From positions 310,001 through 374,000 of the forward strand of contig JACJYY010000003.1 in the NCBI GenBank assembly GCA_020635875.1: a DNA stretch of 64,000 nucleotides, written 5' to 3'. Positions 61,895 through 64,000 of this stretch are shown piece by piece. Origin of the DNA: Flavobacteriales bacterium (lineage in GTDB: Bacteria; Bacteroidota; Bacteroidia; Flavobacteriales; Flavobacteriaceae). The first letter of the stretch is position 1. Each line of letters opens with the position of its first letter. The notes beneath the pieces are model-generated. The model searched no databases, was not told the DNA's origin, and was given only the letters and a program-made list of their open reading frames with translations. The position numbers and the translations under genes were made by a program.

Positions 61895-62596
61895 ATGATT
61901 GATATCTCAAATTTGCATAAATCCTATACCATCGGAAACTCTTCTTTAGAAGTTTTAAAAGGCATTGATTTTAAGGTTAAAGAAGGGGAGATGGTTGCCA
62001 TCATGGGTTCTTCAGGATCGGGTAAATCAACTTTGCTAAATATTATCGGGATATTGGATGAGGCCAATACTGGAAGTTATAATTTAGATGGTGTGCCTAT
62101 CAAAAACCTAAACGAAACGGTGGCTTCAAAATACAGAAACCAGTTTTTAGGTTTTGTTTTTCAATCGTTTAATTTAATAAACTATAAAAACGCACTGGAC
62201 AATGTAGCACTGCCTTTATACTATAAAGGAATAAAGAAAAGTGAGCGCGAAGAAATTGCTAAAAAATATTTAGAGAAAGTAGGTTTAGCGTCTCATATGC
62301 ACCACTTGCCCAATGAGCTTTCGGGAGGACAAAAGCAGCGCGTCGCCATTGCTAGAGCTTTAGCCTCAAATCCTAAGGTGTTGTTGGCCGATGAGCCTAC
62401 AGGAGCTTTGGATTCTACTACCTCGTACGAAGTAATGGCGTTGTTGCAGGAAATAAATGACGAAGGTAAAACCATATTGATCGTGACCCACGAACAGGAT
62501 ATTGCAGAGATGACTAAACGCATAGTGTATCTAAAGGACGGGGTAATTACTGAGGATAAAAAGATAGAACAAACAAGAGTAAAGTTGAATGTTTAG
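61895..62596 (+). CDS. MacB/LolD-type ABC transporter ATP-binding protein
   Basis: The 233-aa ATPase has all motifs intact: Walker A GSSGSGKSTLL, Q-loop FVFQSFNLI, signature LSGGQKQRVAIARAL, Walker B VLLADEPTGALDS and H-loop VTHEQD. It drives type VII (MacB-type) mechanotransmission transporters. ATG at 61895 is chosen over TTG at 61889. It overlaps the permease gene by 8 bases. Confidence 0.93.
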   Translation: MIDISNLHKSYTIGNSSLEVLKGIDFKVKEGEMVAIMGSSGSGKSTLLNIIGILDEANTGSYNLDGVPIKNLNETVASKYRNQFLGFVFQSFNLINYKNALDNVALPLYYKGIKKSEREEIAKKYLEKVGLASHMHHLPNELSGGQKQRVAIARALASNPKVLLADEPTGALDSTTSYEVMALLQEINDEGKTILIVTHEQDIAEMTKRIVYLKDGVITEDKKIEQTRVKLNV

Positions 62597-63836
62597 TATA
62601 GAGCGCTGGCAGGAAATTTTTCAGGCTATAGCCAAAAATAAATTAAGAACTACATTAACTGGAATTTCTGTAGCATCAGGGATTTTTATACTGGTTATTT
62701 TGTTGGGTCTGGCTCGAAGTTTGGAAAATGGGATTAGAGAGCAAATGGCAGGTACTGCTTCTACCCAAATTTGGATTAATCCAGGAATGACTTCGGTAGA
62801 ATATAAAGGTCTAAATCCAGGCAGAGTGATACAGTTACGTCAGCGGGATTTTGATTATTTAGCGGATAAATTCAAGGATAAGTTTGAGTTGCAATCCCCT
62901 GTAATTGAAATGCGTAACAGAACTTTTGTGTATGGAAATGAAAGTCGTACGCGTTATGACCTGAAAGGTGGAGGTGTTGGTATTATGGGTATCGAAGCCT
63001 GTTCCATCATAGAAGGCCGTTCGTTAAACCAAAATGATATCGTCAATGCTACTAAAAATATCATTATAGGTAAGGCGATTCAAACGGATATGTTTAGGGA
63101 TAAAAGCCCAATTGGGGAGTACTTGTATATCAATTCTATTCCTTTTAGAGTGGTAGGCGTATTCGAAAATGCTTCTCAATCATGGAAAGAACACAGTGCC
63201 TACGCTGCGATAGGAACAGTTTCCAGAATTTTTAATAAGGCCGATAAAATTGATAATATCGCATTTACAATGAGGGTGCCAGACAATCCTAGTCGTTTGG
63301 AAGCCGAATCAGATCAATTATTGGATGGGGTCAGAACGGCTTTGCGTCAATTGCATACTGTGGCACCTAATGATGAACGTGCTTTTTATGTGTTCAGTTC
63401 TGTAGAACGTTCAAAATCGACAACTCTTACTCTTTTTGCTATTAATACCTTTTTTTGGTGGATTGGAATCTGTACTATAGTAGCAGGTGTAGTTGGGGTC
63501 AGCAATATCATGATGATAGTTGTTAAAGAACGAACTAAGGAAATAGGTATCCGTAAAGCTTTGGGCGCAAGACCCATTGCCATTATAGGGATGATATTAC
63601 AAGAGTCTGTTTTTATCACTACTCTATCAGGTTTTATCGGATTGATATCGAGTCTTGGATTATTAGAACTCATTAGTCAGTTCGAATTACATCCTATGTT
63701 AAAAAAGTTTGAAGTTGATTTTCAAATCGCTACAACAACACTAGTCTTATTAATAATCACAGGAGTTATAGCTGGATTTATTCCTGCTCGTAAAGCCGCG
63801 TTGGTAAAACCTATTGAAGCCTTAAAAGATGAGTAG
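62589..63836 (+). CDS. MacB-like ABC transporter permease (first)
   Basis: The 415-aa protein has an N-terminal helix (GISVASGIFILVILLGLARS), a MacB_PCD periplasmic domain and three C-terminal helices with the FtsX motif (VVKERTKEIGIRKALGARPI). It pairs with the upstream ATPase and with a second permease that begins 8 bases before its stop. The substrate is unknown; relatives export peptides or lipoproteins. Confidence 0.92.
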   Translation: MFSIERWQEIFQAIAKNKLRTTLTGISVASGIFILVILLGLARSLENGIREQMAGTASTQIWINPGMTSVEYKGLNPGRVIQLRQRDFDYLADKFKDKFELQSPVIEMRNRTFVYGNESRTRYDLKGGGVGIMGIEACSIIEGRSLNQNDIVNATKNIIIGKAIQTDMFRDKSPIGEYLYINSIPFRVVGVFENASQSWKEHSAYAAIGTVSRIFNKADKIDNIAFTMRVPDNPSRLEAESDQLLDGVRTALRQLHTVAPNDERAFYVFSSVERSKSTTLTLFAINTFFWWIGICTIVAGVVGVSNIMMIVVKERTKEIGIRKALGARPIAIIGMILQESVFITTLSGFIGLISSLGLLELISQFELHPMLKKFEVDFQIATTTLVLLIITGVIAGFIPARKAALVKPIEALKDE

Positions 63837-64000
63837 ATTTTTTGATAGAGACCGATGGGGAGAAGTGTTGCAAGCACTTTATGCAAAACCTATGCGCACC
63901 ATAATTACTGCTTTTGGGGTGTGTTGGGGAATTTTTATTCTGGTATTGTTACTTTCAGCCAGTAATGGTTTAGAGAATGGAGTAAAGAAAGGCTTTGATG
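63829..64000 (+). CDS. MacB-like ABC transporter permease (second), 5' part
   Basis: The first 57 codons are visible (MSRFFDRDRWGEVLQALYAK, then TIITAFGVCWGIFILVLLLS). The start resembles that of the first permease (RWQEIFQAIAKNKLRTTLTG). The gene runs off the window. The two permeases probably form a heterodimer, as is common in Bacteroidota. Confidence 0.88.
   Translation, partial: MSRFFDRDRWGEVLQALYAKPMRTIITAFGVCWGIFILVLLLSASNGLENGVKKGFD

Noticed and set aside
1..64000. CRISPR arrays, rRNA operons, prophage genes or a replication origin
   Set aside because: No regularly spaced repeats, rRNA signatures, phage structural genes or dnaA-box clusters were seen on either strand.

Overview
The window looks like a chromosomal segment of a member of the Flavobacteriia (Bacteroidota), probably close to Flavobacterium. 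The base composition is AT-rich. At least a dozen promoters read TAnnTTTG, the Bacteroidota sigma -7 box. The primary sigma factor is short (287 aa) and has no region 1.1. The window carries type IX secretion and gliding genes (sprA, porT, remB), an exosortase of the XrtF type, and a split heme-copper oxidase operon with two subunit III proteins.

Layout. Bases 1-6870 hold the end of gpmI, a three-gene exporter (ABC protein, HlyD-type adaptor, TolC-type channel), map and a methyltransferase. Bases 6883-16834 are an accessory stretch, mostly on the minus strand. It contains a Fic protein bracketed by 28-bp direct repeats, an IS30 element, gene fragments, mscL, a HepT/MntA toxin-antitoxin pair, a second HepT remnant, zinc-ribbon proteins, a lipoprotein archaemetzincin, a YiiX-like hydrolase and dispersed intergenic repeats. 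It ends at a tRNA-Asp. Bases 17148-29223 return to core genes: DUF58, a LETM1-related protein, rpoD, rpe, purH, and the cell-shape operon mreB-mreC-mreD-mrdA-rodA followed directly by xrtF and its partner. Bases 29264-33514 are a probable metal (copper) uptake or handling locus: HYC_CC_PP protein, TonB receptor, secreted HMA protein. It is split by a second, identical IS30 copy. Bases 33616-38972 hold rpsO, pnp, a coiled-coil membrane protein and an acyltransferase gene interrupted by an IS256-like element. Bases 38959-45836 hold porT, ubiE, a LolC/E-type permease, namZ, maeB and ruvA. Bases 45838-56785 hold sprA, gcvH, vanZ-like, tonB-like and remB, an order I recall from Flavobacterium johnsoniae. 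Bases 56852-61792 hold the terminal oxidase group: ctaB, two subunit III genes, subunit IV, two Sco-fold proteins, DUF420 and a small CxxC protein. Bases 61895-64000 hold a MacB-like ABC system running off the end.

The most unusual points are these. The exporter ABC protein has lost every ATPase motif while keeping an intact frame. A Fic cassette sits between 28-bp duplications of the first codons of its neighbour. The IS256-like transposase appears to need a -1 slip on an A7 run. A Sco paralogue without copper ligands lies beside a normal Sco. RemB carries an N-terminal domain resembling the TonB C-terminal domain of the gene next to it. All calls rest on reading the sequence and on knowledge of families; no database search was possible.
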